From the NCBI GenBank assembly GCA_037157565.1, contig JAZHRO010000013.1:115954001-116018000 (forward strand): 64,000 nucleotides of DNA. Reading direction: 5' to 3'. Shown piece after piece: positions 1 to 10,499 of the stretch; within the stretch, counting starts at the first letter, position 1; the number at the start of each line of letters is the position of its first letter. The translations under genes were made by a program, and so were the position numbers. The stretch comes from Thalassia testudinum (taxonomy: Eukaryota > Streptophyta > Magnoliopsida > Alismatales > Hydrocharitaceae). The notes below the pieces were generated by a model that had not been told where the DNA came from, searched no databases, and saw only the letters and a list, made by a program, of their open reading frames with translations.

Positions 1-405
1 ATTAGATCAATTTTCATGTCGTTGGGCTGTGATCGTTGATCCGAACCCATCTGTACGGTCAGATTTGACATTTGATGTACAAATTTACACCATCTTGTCC
101 CCTTAACCTCGGATCTTTCTCGGACTGCATCTAATGCTACAAAAGTCCGATCAAGGTGATCTTGGAGTCGTTGAACTCCGATCATCGCCCTGATCAAATC
201 CGTATGGTTGGATCTTCAATCTGAGGCCCCGATATGATATTACCCTATTACCTGACCACAAAAAGAGAAAGTCAACCTAAATTTTGTACAATCTAACCTA
301 AATCCAAGATGATGCATGTTATGCAATATTTATACTACATGATGCAATTATACATCTAAACACACAAAAATAGATGATTTATTTGATATAAATGTGTTTA
401 CATCA
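1..405 (-). repeat. E2 3' LTR (partial, U3 start)
   Basis: The sequence aligns with 14610-15025 at the other end of E2, including the last bases TTTACATCA. It is directly followed by the minus-strand polypurine tract at 406. The rest of this roughly 1.78-kb LTR is left of the window. Confidence 0.9.
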
Positions 406-442
406 CACCCCCATGCCTATCTTTTGTTAGTCCTTAGCAAAA
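406..442 (-). other. E2 terminal PPT with upstream hairpin
   Basis: On the minus strand a hairpin (arms 442-434 and 430-422, three-base loop GGA, two G-T pairs) is followed by AGATAGGCATGGGGGTG and then the LTR start TGATGTAAA. This is where plus-strand DNA synthesis would be primed. Confidence 0.75.
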
Positions 443-1943
443 CTACATGCTATTTATAAGAGAATTAAGTTAGATTTCTTGGGCAATAGTTATTATTCAA
501 CACTTATAGACTTCAACTAAGACCTAAACTACAGAGACACAAAAGCGCCCAAGTGTCTACCAAAATGCAAACTGCCTCAAGCCCTCGCCTTATTCAAAGA
601 AGGATCTTTTTCTTCTTTTTCTTCTTTTCTAATTTTTTTGGATTTTTGAGTTTAGGATTTCGAAGCAACTTTTTATGGCCACTCAACCCACCCAAGACTC
701 CAAGAGAACCCTAAGTTCTAAGCATCTTTATGTGTGAAATGTGATAGACTCACTGATCGGTGATTAGAAAGGACTTCAGGTTTCTACGCCCCTAGATGAC
801 CTTGAAAGGAAATTCTGTCTAAAGGTGTATCTACTCGACATGTAGCTTTCTCCCTACTTTTATTTTTATGGGGTCAACACAAGGGCGAACCCAGTGTATA
901 TCTCCCTGGGTTATTCTACTTCTCCACTTCTTCCTAAGTGTTTCTGAATTATATGTGCATTTCTTAAGCTAAGATCTGGACAACCTACTAATGGGCTGTT
1001 ACCCATGATAACTTGCCAGTCATACTCGTGCGGTGAAGTGTGGCTTATTTCTTTTTCTCTTTTATTTTCTCCTCTTCTATTTCTTTTTTTCTTTTTTCTA
1101 AGTAGGTGGCTTCTCTGATCTAAGATTTAGCTAAAGGCAATAGGAAAAGAATGGTCGTGTGACTAGGCTCTAGAAAACCTACCAATGGGATGTTACCCAT
1201 GATAACTTACCAGCTATACCACCCTAAAAGATTCATTAGCTACCCAATTTCCATTAAAATCATCAAAAAGCATGTCAGTGCAAATAGTGTGTCGATACTT
1301 AGGCTTAAAATCCCCTCAAATCAGAGGGCAGGTTGATAAGTCGTGTACTTATCACCCCAACTTATTTAATTAAATTAGAAATATATTTAGACTGGCGAGG
1401 ACTCAAGGAACAAATCCACATTTTAGTGGACATCCGGATTGATTAAGCCCGAGGTCCTGAAGGGCCTTAGTGTTCAAATCATACAGTTTTATTCTCTAAG
1501 ACTGAAAATTTTCTAAAGCCCAAGTTCTGTTTCCTAATTCCACAAATTTTTTTTAATAAATAAAAAGAAAACAAAAAGAATCTACAGAGCTAACGAAATA
1601 ATTCAGAGATGAATATCCACCCCCCATGCCTATTAATGCAATGTCCTCATTGTATTAAAAGACATGAAACTAAGTGGAGTAGAGTAGAAAGCACTTGAAT
1701 TACGTGAATAATAGGTTGAATCCGAGATGAAAAGAAACTGTATATATGCTGAATTTAGTGCCTTCAGCTAGGCACACTATACAAAGAAGAAGAAATAAAG
1801 AATTCATAGGTGTAGGTCAGAATCAAAATAAGAAAATTTAGCTTTAGACCTACTAGGAGAAGATGTCCACAGATGTGGACTAGATTGTGATGCAGACCTA
1901 TGCCCCATGGTTGAGTATATCTAAGGTTCTGGATAACAATTAT
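443..1943 (-). other. E2 3' non-coding module (type II)
   Basis: There is no open frame here. It holds two copies of a roughly 48-bp motif (977-1023 and 1170-1218; core GGGCTGTTACCCATGATAAC on the plus strand), about 195 bp apart, with pyrimidine tracts (purine-rich in element sense) at 600-650 and 1050-1105. The same arrangement is seen in E3 (24441-24710) and E7 (17371-17625). Confidence 0.7.
1620..1654 (-). other. E2 internal hairpin-GGCATGGGGG box
   Basis: In element sense this reads ACAATG-AGGA-CATTGC, then a short AT spacer and AGGCATGGGGGG. It lies 1.2 kb before the LTR and has counterparts in every element with an interior in this window. Confidence 0.75.
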
Positions 1944-2690
1944 TCAAAACCTGAGATCAGTATGCAAGCGGGGTCGGGCCTGCGATTTGTGAGGATGCAA
2001 CCCAAGCCCAAAAAGTTGGGTTACAGAGGAATTAATCTCAAAAGGATAATCAATGAATGTGCACTTGGGTTGGACATCCTCTGAATCAAAGATGTCATAA
2101 GGATCTTGGTAGAAGGTTGGTGACTTCAGACAAATAAGCACCCTCAGACTCAGTCTTTTACTTCCTCCAAAATTGGCTTTGCAAATCATCATTTCCCAAT
2201 TCCTATCCTCCTCATTTAGAATTTTGAATTCCGGGACCTCCTGCATATTAATCACCCCATCTAAAATATCCAAGTCCACGATTTGTTGCAGAATCAGAAT
2301 TGACTTGGGTCTAGTGATCTCAAAATCAAACTCATCAGTAAGCTCAATGGGGTGTGATTGAGGATCGGGGCTTTGAATTGAATCCTCCATGAAATGAGGA
2401 TCTGAATCCACCTTGCAAGCCCCAACAAGATCAAGTTCCTCAATTTTAGGGCCATCAAATGATTTATCAAATTCCTTAGGCCCAGTCATCTAATTAAAAT
2501 CGTGTTCTGTAAGCACATGTGAGACTTCACATAATGATTCTTCACCTTCAGAATCAAAGAATTCTAAATCCGTATTGATGTATGCCTCAAAATCATCAAT
2601 CACTTTTTGTTCCATGGAAACATACATTTCCTCGTACCCTGGCTCAGAGACCTCAGGTGAAGAAATCAATTCATCCTTATTTGATTGCTT
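1944..2690 (-). pseudogene. C-terminal part of E2 acidic non-Gag protein
   Basis: The minus-strand frame matches the E3 frame 23041-23640 residue by residue in long stretches, for example KSPTFYQDPYDIF in both. It is rich in Asp, Glu, Ile, Leu and Pro. An in-frame TAG at about 2490 breaks it; Met at 2489 starts the longest uninterrupted 181-residue part. No zinc knuckle, protease, RT or integrase motif is visible. The product is not one I recognise. Conservation between E2 and E3 supports a former protein, but its role is unknown; a Gag-like or accessory role in a non-autonomous element is inference. The middle of the gene, about 580 bp by comparison with E3, is missing and LTR fragment F stands in its place. 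Confidence 0.6.
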
Positions 2691-3306
2691 TAGAACAACC
2701 TAGTCATCCAAGATGGCACCATGTGGCACCATCTTAGCAGCCCAATCAGCCCTAAGACCAGACACTACATCTCCAAAGGATATCCATCACGCGATCCTAG
2801 CCATTGGATCTTGATCCAACGGCCAAGAATGACTCAGATGTGCTGCTCACATCTTCTTAAGGCTTAAGGCACAAATGATCTAGGCCATTCGATCTTGATC
2901 CAACGGCCACGAGTGTGCACTCTTAAAACCTAAACACAACACAAAGCCAGCCATAGCGCAGCAGTCCGTGCCCTTTCGCGAGCGCGAGGCACGCGTTCGA
3001 ACGTAGCACGCCTTAAATTAGGCGCGGGTGAGGGAGCAAGTGCAATTCAGCCGTCAAATGGTGATCGGGCAGGCGAGGAGTGGAGACGTGGTGCACGGAG
3101 GAGCTTTGGATTGCCACGTGGACGATGACGTGCTTTTGCATGCCCCATCTCATGCACAGGCGTGCGATTAGGCAAAACTGAAGAAGGCGAGGAGCGATCT
3201 GAGCTGTCCGATCTCACGATCGGACGGCTGAGATTTCTTGGATGTAGGCGAGCGTTGAGCGTGCGGTAGGTGAGGAAGCGGCGTGCGCGCGAGGCTGCAG
3301 CAACGT

Positions 3307-3346
3307 GGGGTCTTTAGTGACGCTTAAATCCGTCACTAAAGACCCC
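3307..3346 (+). repeat. U3 hairpin upstream of TATA in F
   Basis: Perfect 16-bp arms (GGGGTCTTTAGTGACG and its complement) surround an 8-base loop, about 50 bp before the TATA box. Degenerate versions occur in the E2 5' LTR near 14024-14058 and the E3 3' LTR near 36840-36885. Confidence 0.8.
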
Positions 3347-3398
3347 CTCATTTAATGTTTTAACTATGTAATGACCAAATTGCCCCTTATCGTTGCAA

Positions 3399-3408
3399 CT
3401 ATAAGAGG
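3399..3408 (+). promoter_or_regulatory. LTR TATA box in F
   Basis: CTATAAGAGG lies in the position where the E2 5' LTR has a perfect TATAAATAG. It is probably inactive in a truncated LTR. Confidence 0.5.
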
Positions 3409-4026
3409 AGACCCCTACCTTATGAAATTCTCATCCCTTCCTTCACCTCTCTCCCTCTCCAAAGCTCAAGAAAAGCATGTCCCACACCCGGGATTCTATT
3501 CTAGAGCCAAATCCAATTTTCTTGCCCCCATTTCGAAAGTGGATCCCGTGACGATGACGACATGCTGCCTCGTTCCCTCTTCTTCCTACTTCGTCCTCCT
3601 TCTTCCTGCTCCGTCCTCCATCTTCCAAGCGTCACTTCGTTTGGCTCATCCTCCAAGCATTCGTCGAGGAGGATAAATCTCTCCCTTCTTTTTAATCGCT
3701 TTCTAGAATAGAATTTCCCACTTTCTAGTTGTAATCATTTCCCACTTTGTAGTTGTGAAAACATTATTATATCAAGTGATTTCTCACTCTCTCTTTCTCT
3801 CTCTCTTATTGTTTATAACAATTCTATTGTAATTATCTCATTTTCAAACAAAAATACAAAAAAAATATAGTCGCGGATTTTAGATCGACGTAGCCTCCCT
3901 GTGTTCGACCCAGAATTCTTAGAGTTTCAGTATAAATTTATCTGTTGACAGATTTCCTCGCAAATTGAACTACAACAACGGGTTTTTCAAATCCAACTTT
4001 GATCGTGTTGTTTTCCGCTCTCAACA

Positions 4027-4153
4027 CCCAATCAAGATTATCCCAACTAGTAGATGGATGAGAATAAGTCTGGTTGGAATAATAATCATTTTGGGAATAA
4101 GTAGTAATAGGAGGATAGGAGTGGAAGTGCAAATAAGATGTTGAAGGATCCAT
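4027..4153 (-). pseudogene. N-terminal fragment of E2 Tyr/Pro-rich protein
   Basis: The minus-strand frame from Met 4153 (MDPSTSYLHF...) matches the start of the E3 frame at 22197 and, more loosely, the E7 frame at 37966. It is rich in Tyr, Pro, Ser and Asn and ends after DNLDWV, where fragment F begins. The start codon is chosen because the same Met-(D/Y)-PSTSY start is kept in E2 and E3. It has no resemblance to Gag N-terminal domains that I can see. Function unknown. Confidence 0.6.
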
Positions 4154-4336
4154 GACAAAACGAGAGGAAGAAAGGTGCCCTGCAATACAAACAATCGAAC
4201 ATGTCCTTAAGTGGGCTAGCCTAAAGACCTACAAACTCCCAAAGCCCATCTTGAGATGAAGAAACAATTTGATCCATTTCTTTCCGGTCAATCCAACCAG
4301 TTAGAGAAAGGGGCTTGGGAGAAGGTTCTTCCTTTG
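4154..4336 (-). other. E2 5' leader, gene-proximal part
   Basis: This is the leader between the start codon at 4153 and the E1 insertion. It contains GAAGGTTCTTCCTTTGGC (on +), half of a leader motif conserved in E3 (21983-22023) and E6 (60071-60106). The other half is at 12240-12262, across E1. Confidence 0.7.
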
Positions 4337-4341
4337 GCTTG
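4337..4341. repeat. Target-site duplication GCTTG of E1
   Basis: GCTTG at 4337-4341 is repeated at 12240-12244, immediately outside the TG...CA ends of E1. Confidence 0.95.
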
Positions 4342-6104
4342 TGATTAGCCCATATTTGTGGTCTATTTAAGTATTTAAGTGCCTAGACATTAAGTTAATT
4401 CTAACATTTATTTAGCATAAATTAGGATGTAAATAGATTAATTCATATTTCTAATTTAATTATATAATTCATGCATTGCATTCATATTTAAATGCATTTA
4501 GAATTAACTTAGAATTGCATTCATTTAATTAGTTAACCAATTAGGTGCATTGCATGCATTAATTTAAGTTAACATAAAAGTTGAGGATTTGTATATAAAT
4601 AACCATAATATTTTATCACTATTTTTTATTCTTCTTTCAGCAACGGCTGCAATTCCTTCAGTTGCAGCTCCAATGCCACCAGCTTCCGCACTAAACCTGC
4701 ATTCAAGGATGAGCGGAGAATGTGGATCTGCTCCCTCCTCTCCATTCAAATCCATGCAGGTGGCTACAAAAGGAGGAGGGAGGCTGCCGAGCTGAGGAGG
4801 CCACCATCCCAACGACCCACCACTATGCAAAGAGTTGAGCTCTCATCCGTTCCACCACCACCGGCCTCAACCGTGGCAACGAGCCTCCACCACTGTCGGT
4901 GTGTGGCGTGACAGGCCACACTGCCATCTGGAGCTCGTCTGCATCACTGTGCCTCACCAGAATCAACATCACCACCCTCGCCGTCATCACCAACAACCTC
5001 CACTGCAGCCACTGCAACTTCACTCCTCCGTCGATTAAGATGTCCAGGAAGTTTCTCGGACGTCTGAAGCTTCATCCCCACACACAATAGCAACCGGCCA
5101 CTCACTTCACGCCCGCATCCCTCTGGCTGCACAAGCCTTCCATCCTTCAGCACCATCCTCAGCTTACACGGCCCCTGCTGCATGCCTGCAGCAGCAACCA
5201 CCAACACCCCGCACCTTCCTTGCACACTCTGCACCAGCCCACGCGTGCACCCTGCAATCGCCTCCAGCCATGCACGCAGCCGACACGCCCATTAGCTCCC
5301 CTCAGCGTGCCTCATCTCCTCCAGCGTGTCCACTTCCGTGCCCGGGCATGCCCTTGCTGCGCCTCACCTCCTTCACGTCAGCGCTCCGCTAGAACCGCAG
5401 CGTGCACACCCCTTCAGCACCTCCATCACCCGCGCTACTCCAACACCTGCGGCCAACATGCCTCCAGCAGTGCATGCGGCCTCATTTCCCACAACAGCAG
5501 CTTCCGCACGCACCACCTGCAGCACCCCTGTGCGCCACCTGCAGCACCCACGCATGCCCATCCGCGCCTCCTCCAGCAAGTGCAACCAACAACAAAAGCC
5601 GTCGAAACCCACCTTCACCAGAGCTCCGTCCGATCGGCTCCGGCCACCTCGCAACTCGCCGCCGCCACCACTGCGAAGCCCTCAGTCTAGAGAGCTTCCT
5701 CCGAGCTTCACGCCTCCAGCCATTCATTCCTCATCGTGCATGGAAAAGGGGAAGAAGCTCCCTTGTTTTGCTACAGCACCAGCCCTATTAATATTTACAT
5801 TCTATGCCATTGTCATCTTTTATTAATATTTTATTAAAGCTGCATTGCACAAAATATCCGTTGTTCAAAATTGCCTTTTCAGCATGTTCTCTTGATGCTT
5901 TCTTAATCTGAAGGCAGATTTGGCTTGATTCTCGTCGAAACTAACTGTGAACATACATTTTTAACCGGTGTGAGTTTAAATACATCATTGCCTCCCTGTG
6001 GACACGACCCGCTCTTCTGCAAGTGGTTATTTTAATTATTGATTAGTCGATTTTTCCACCACAGAAAACTACGAACGACTTTAAAGCGAAGAATCGACTC
6101 GTCA
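4342..6104 (+). repeat. E1 5' LTR
   Basis: It begins TGATTAGCCC and ends GACTCGTCA. The TATA box is TATATAAAT at 4592-4600. The middle 4650-5750 is GC-rich and Pro/His/Ala-coding in several frames, none convincing. The U5 signature CTCCCTGTGGACACGACCC lies near 5992-6010. It has about 46 bp near 4710-4755 that the 3' LTR lacks. Confidence 0.95.
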
Positions 6105-6106
6105 AA

Positions 6107-6124
6107 TGGCACTGTTGCCGAGGA
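6107..6124 (+). other. E1 primer-binding site (tRNA-Asp type)
   Basis: TGGCACTGTTGCCGAGGA, two bases after the LTR, matches the complement of a plant tRNA-Asp 3' end (TGGCGCCGTTGCCGGGGA) with three mismatches. Confidence 0.85.
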
Positions 6125-7376
6125 GGCAACAGACGCAATAATTTCACCTATTTTTTATTTCTGATTATTTCTCATTGCACAATGATTTAACCAATTATTA
6201 TTTTTTCTGTGCGAGAAATTTGTGCAAGGAATCAGCCATTGTGAGAGGCAACCCTTGATGTCGCCAGAGGAGAAAATTGATCGAGCTACCTTGCAAAGGA
6301 GGGGAAGGACGAGGATGCGACGATCATCTTTGTACATTTAGTCATTTATTTGATTAGAGCAGGATTAAGACTTTAGACTTAATTTTTTTTCATTGCACAT
6401 TTGGTTTGAAACCCTTGTTCTGGGGTATATTTTGAGGGGTTTGCTCCCCGATTTTGTTTTAGGCTCATGTTGGGTAATTTTTGGGAACCTGTTCCTTTTT
6501 CTGTAGATTTAGGTTTTTAATTCATTTTGTGGACTGTTTACCTTGATTTGCTTGTGCATAAGTAGTTAAAAAAATAAAAAAAAATGAGTTGCCTACTAGA
6601 AGCTGCCTGCCCCTAGGATGAACCATTTAGGTCTCTATGAGCAGCCTCTAGATTTACTTCTCTACATTGCGTGCATTCTCGCATCGTTGATTGCTGGAAG
6701 CAAGGTACACATTCTCTTACTTTGCATCCTATTCTTGATCACGCATTGCATTTGGACTTAATTCGAAGACCACATAATTTGTCTTGAAGCAATCTAACAA
6801 GTGGTCACATATATTCGTGAAAAAGGCCTAATTAAAGGAGGGACATCTAAAAATCAAGGACTTGATTGTCAAACGTGGTGTGCGATTCAAAATTCAAAAT
6901 CTTTTTGCGGTGAATGCACACTTATATCTTTTGCACCACAGCACGCATTTAGACACTCCTAAGTCTTGAAACGACTAGGACAAGAGCCCTCCTACCGTTG
7001 GATTCTGAAGTGTTCAGAACTTGAGATCAAAGGTTTTGTAAATCCAAAGAGGGGGATACCCTATCATGGATTTTTGGGGGTAGTTGAGAAGCACTGCGAA
7101 AGCACAGCTTCAAAGAAAGGCTTAGGCCTACTTGCATCCCTCGATCTTCTGTCTTTGGAGTTGCTCTACCATTTGAGATTTAGGGAAGAACACCTAAGCT
7201 CCAACTAGGTCTTCTTAGGCGAGCCATAGGTCAACAGTAAGCACATAATTGATTGAACAAATTGTATTGTCACCTACAATCTGACTTAAAATCAAAAGCC
7301 TAAATTGGGAAAGACCTAAACAGTCCTTTTTGAATTGTGTTTTGCTTGGGGAATTCTGATTGAGGTGTGAGTTAGA
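6125..7376 (+). other. E1 5' leader
   Basis: I see no coding frame, and no copy of the leader motif found in E2, E3 and E6. It contains scattered AT-rich stretches only. Confidence 0.5.
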
Positions 7377-8959
7377 ATGGACCACATTGATTTTCATCCT
7401 TTCACATCTTGCCCACACCCTCACCCCCACCCTGCATTCTTCGATCCCATACGTCGAGATGGTCCATCCCTTGATGGACATAATGACAATCATTGGGATC
7501 CGTTTTACTCCTATTATAGGAGTATTGGCCTGGTTAAGCCCCAAATTGGTAAGCAGAACCTAGAAGCGGGATTTGCTTTGCCCAATATCCCACACACCAT
7601 GGAAATACCCAACCCACCCTCCCTGAAAAATTATAATGGTTGGACAGACACTCCTGGGTACTATAAGCCTAAGCCTAACTTCTCTCATGATAGAAATGAC
7701 CTCTCCTCCTTGAAGATGGAAATACAGAAAATGCAAAACGAAATGATTGAATTGTAGGAGAATCTTCGAGAGCAGGCCAACAAGAAAGAGATGAAATTAG
7801 CCACCCAATCTACCCCATTGAGGATGACGTACACTCCTCTACAATAGATGCATCTCCCGTGGGAGATCTACACTTTAAGTTGGAGGGAAATTTTGGGGAT
7901 TATGTAAGGAAGAATAGCTACTTTTCGAGGATCGATTTTGAAACCTCCCCATTAGATGACACTTCCTTGAGAGATCCACGCCTTAAGTGGGAGGAAGATA
8001 CATATGAAAGTAGCTATGCAATGGATGAAGAAAGGTGGCAACCCGAGGAAGATGATGATAAGGTTGAGTATCCACCTGAATTATATTGGAGTAAAAAGAA
8101 GGGAATGATGGTACCATTGGAAGACCTCGACCCAGATGATAGTATTTTCATGACATTTGATGAAGTGGGTCAAAGTCAAGTTGTTAATCCTACCCTCCCT
8201 TCTGATCACGAGATGGAACTCAAGCCCACCCTTAGGGAACCTAACCCTTAAGAAATTGACCTATCTGAGGAGTCTGATGTTACCAGTGTAAACCATTTAC
8301 CTCAAATAGAGTACCCTAGGGGATCTACTGAGATATTAAATGATTCTAGACCTCGGGTATATGATGAATCATATGATGAGGAGAAAGACGAATTATATGA
8401 GGAACCTACATTCAAGATTTGGAGTGACACTAAGGGTGCTTATGTCTTATTTGAAGAGTTAGCCCCTGAGGATGTTACAAATTTGACCAAATTAGGTTTC
8501 CTTAGCACACCCATTGATGATATTTCTCCTCCTGATGAAATGATGGAAAATTTGGAAGTAACTTCTAAGATTTATGTGGATTCACATATAGACTCCAGGG
8601 AAGATTTGAGTAAAGAACAAAAACCCGGGGATGACATTGATAGGATAATCCCTAGATCTGTTGCTTCCAACCTGCCTTCATTCATTTCGAAGTCACCCTC
8701 TAATTCGCTTATATCTAAAGGCGAAATTGTGACTCCTGATGAAGGGCAGGAAGATACATGTGATGGTGCAAGGAATTCTAGGGATGCAATTGAGGATTTA
8801 GAAAGAGTGTTAGGGATGGACACCGAGCTGATTAAACCCAACCTAGATCTTATGGACATCCCGCAACCTCGAAACTTGGACACCCTAGACGATCCTTGCC
8901 TTAGAGAATTGCTCACTTTTGTTCTGACCGGGGGCTTAACAAACCAATATTTCCCGTAA
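7377..8959 (+). pseudogene. E1 non-Gag acidic protein with W-S-x-x-K repeats
   Basis: The frame begins with Met 7377 (MDHIDFHPF..., His/Pro/Tyr-rich) and passes through a coiled-coil-like stretch (LKMEIQKMQNEMIEL, to 7757). After one frameshift near 7760 it continues in a second frame to 8959, with few stops (one at 8249). The second part is strongly acidic. It contains two related segments, ELYWSKKKGMMVPLEDLD (near 8080) and FKIWSDTKGAYVLFEELA (near 8413). A third relative, LFWSRTKQKMVPLEELD, is in E7 near 19345-19400. There is no Cys-His knuckle, DTG/DLG, RT or integrase motif. The family is unknown to me. Presence in independent elements argues for a real former protein. Confidence 0.65.
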
Positions 8960-9326
8960 TGGAGTATCGGGTATGGATTGATGATTTCTTTAGTCAATCC
9001 ATTGCCCTGGGGGTTTATCTTTGCACCATTCCTTCCTCATTCTTTTTGGAGGATCCTTGTCATCCTCCCCCTACCCCTTTGGAGGTTGTTATACCTGTTT
9101 ATCCTTTAGAACCTCCTCTGGTGACCTGGGAAGATTTTATTCCCATCCTAGTTGGGTGAGCTTTTGCTATCGGGATTCACCATCAGCTCGCCAACATCCT
9201 AGGCTACCCATTTTCTAGGCCAGCATTGCTTTGCTCATTTTTAGGGCCTATTTCTGCAATCCTTGAACCTGATTTGTAGGTTCTTTGGCTATTCAGCCCA
9301 ACTCTGACCCAGGTAACATCCTTCTA

Positions 9327-9363
9327 TGCAATGAGGACATTGCAGATTTTAGGCATGAGGGGG
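9327..9363 (+). other. E1 internal hairpin-GGCATG box
   Basis: TGCAATG-AGGA-CATTGCA forms a seven-pair stem. It is followed after seven bases by AGGCATGAGGGGG. Confidence 0.8.
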
Positions 9364-9952
9364 TGTACTTGGGGATATACAAAGCATAGTTCATTCATTG
9401 CATACATTTGCATTAAAAAAAAAAAGTTTTGAGCTTAACTGGCTAAGTCTTGCATTCTTAAGCAAATCAGAACTCTAGGGTAGACTAAGTTAATTCTAGG
9501 GTCAAACTTTAGAAGCTAAATGAGCTACTAGCTTTAGACCTTTAGGGTCCTTTGTGGACTTAAAAAACTTAAGTAGGAGTTCAGTTGTGGCCCATTCCTC
9601 AAGAGGTTGAGGAAGGAAAGCTAGGGTTTGAGTTAAAAGGTGGGGTAGTACCTGGAGTCTTGTTCTACCTTTTGGTTTACGGGTCCTTGTAACCCAAGCA
9701 TCCAAATTTCACACACTTGGTCTGGTAATCAACTTAATTTCTTTCTTTCTTAAGAGAGATTTGGTTCTCTTAGTTTTGACTTAGGAGAGGCTTGAAAACA
9801 CAATTTGATTGGAAGAGTTCCCGCTGCAGGAGAGGTGGAGTATATACTCACCTTGAGGATGCGATGATAACATATTACCTCCTCTGCACTTGTCACTTAG
9901 GATATACATCCTACTGGGGGAATGTAAGCGCATTGTGCGGTTCAAGTACTAT

Positions 9953-10093
9953 GGGCGATACTATCTCGAAGTGCCGATTGCCATAGGCCTGAATTCACTT
10001 AAGAAATCCGTGGGCGATACTATCTCGAAGTGTCGATTGCCAGGAGTTCTTGGGGTCGCTATGGGCGGTGCTATCTCGAAGCATTGAAAGTCA
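9953..10093 (+). repeat. E1 triple TATCTCGAAG repeat
   Basis: Three imperfect copies of a roughly 30-bp unit, built on GGGCGATACTATCTCGAAGT followed by GCCGATTGCCAGG, start near 9953, 10012 and 10062. The same three-copy array occurs in E4 at 30990-31134. Confidence 0.85.
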
Positions 10094-10461
10094 GGCACCC
10101 TTTGAGGTACAGTAATGGGGACAATGAATCCGACACAGACCTTGTTGATAGCTGATCCAAGGTTAGACTTAGGGGAATCAAACAAAAATAAAAAAAATAT
10201 ATAAAAAAAAATCCCTTTTCCTTTAACTCAAATAACTCAAACCAACTCACATGCACGGATGCTTTAATCTCAAGGATCAATAAACCTTAGGGTAGAGTCA
10301 GAAATCAGGGAAACTTATGCCTGCAACTCATCTTTAGCCGACCTAGTTTGTAACTTAGCAACTACTTGGGAACCTTAGGTCTAGAGTCTGAACTTAATAT
10401 GTTTCTAAAGGAAGACCGATTGGGTTGACTAGTCTACTTGGAGTGCTAAGTTTTGCTTGGA

Positions 10462-10499
10462 TTTGCTAGGGACAAGCAAAAATTAGGCATGGGGGTATT
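10462..10499 (+). other. E1 terminal PPT with upstream hairpin
   Basis: TTTGCT-AGGGACA-AGCAAA (10462-10480) is followed by AATTAGGCATGGGGGTATT and the LTR start at 10500. Confidence 0.8.

Larger units (their letters stand above)
2700..4026 (+). repeat. F: truncated LTR in opposite orientation inside E2
   Basis: This is the 3' portion of an LTR of the E2 family, read on the plus strand. It shares the U3 hairpins, the TATA region at 3399-3408, and the U5 signature CTCCCTGTGTTCGACCC near 3894-3910, and it ends at CTCAACA (4026). The LTR start and the adjoining part of the E2 gene are missing, so an insertion followed by a deletion is the simplest reading. The exact left edge is uncertain. Confidence 0.65.
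8960..10461 (+). other. E1 3' non-coding module (type I)
   Basis: It contains the internal hairpin box (9327-9363), a hairpin-like TTAGGATATACATCCTAC near 9898, then three ATCTCGAAG repeats and a stretch near 10100-10160 that also aligns with E4 (31137-31200). No coding frame is supported. Confidence 0.75.

Noticed and set aside
5220..5826. Open frames of 130-170 codons in the E1 5' LTR, with counterparts at 11354-11956
   Set aside because: They are Pro/Ala/His/Ser-rich, overlap each other in several frames and come from a GC-rich LTR region. The frames are not kept between the two LTR copies.
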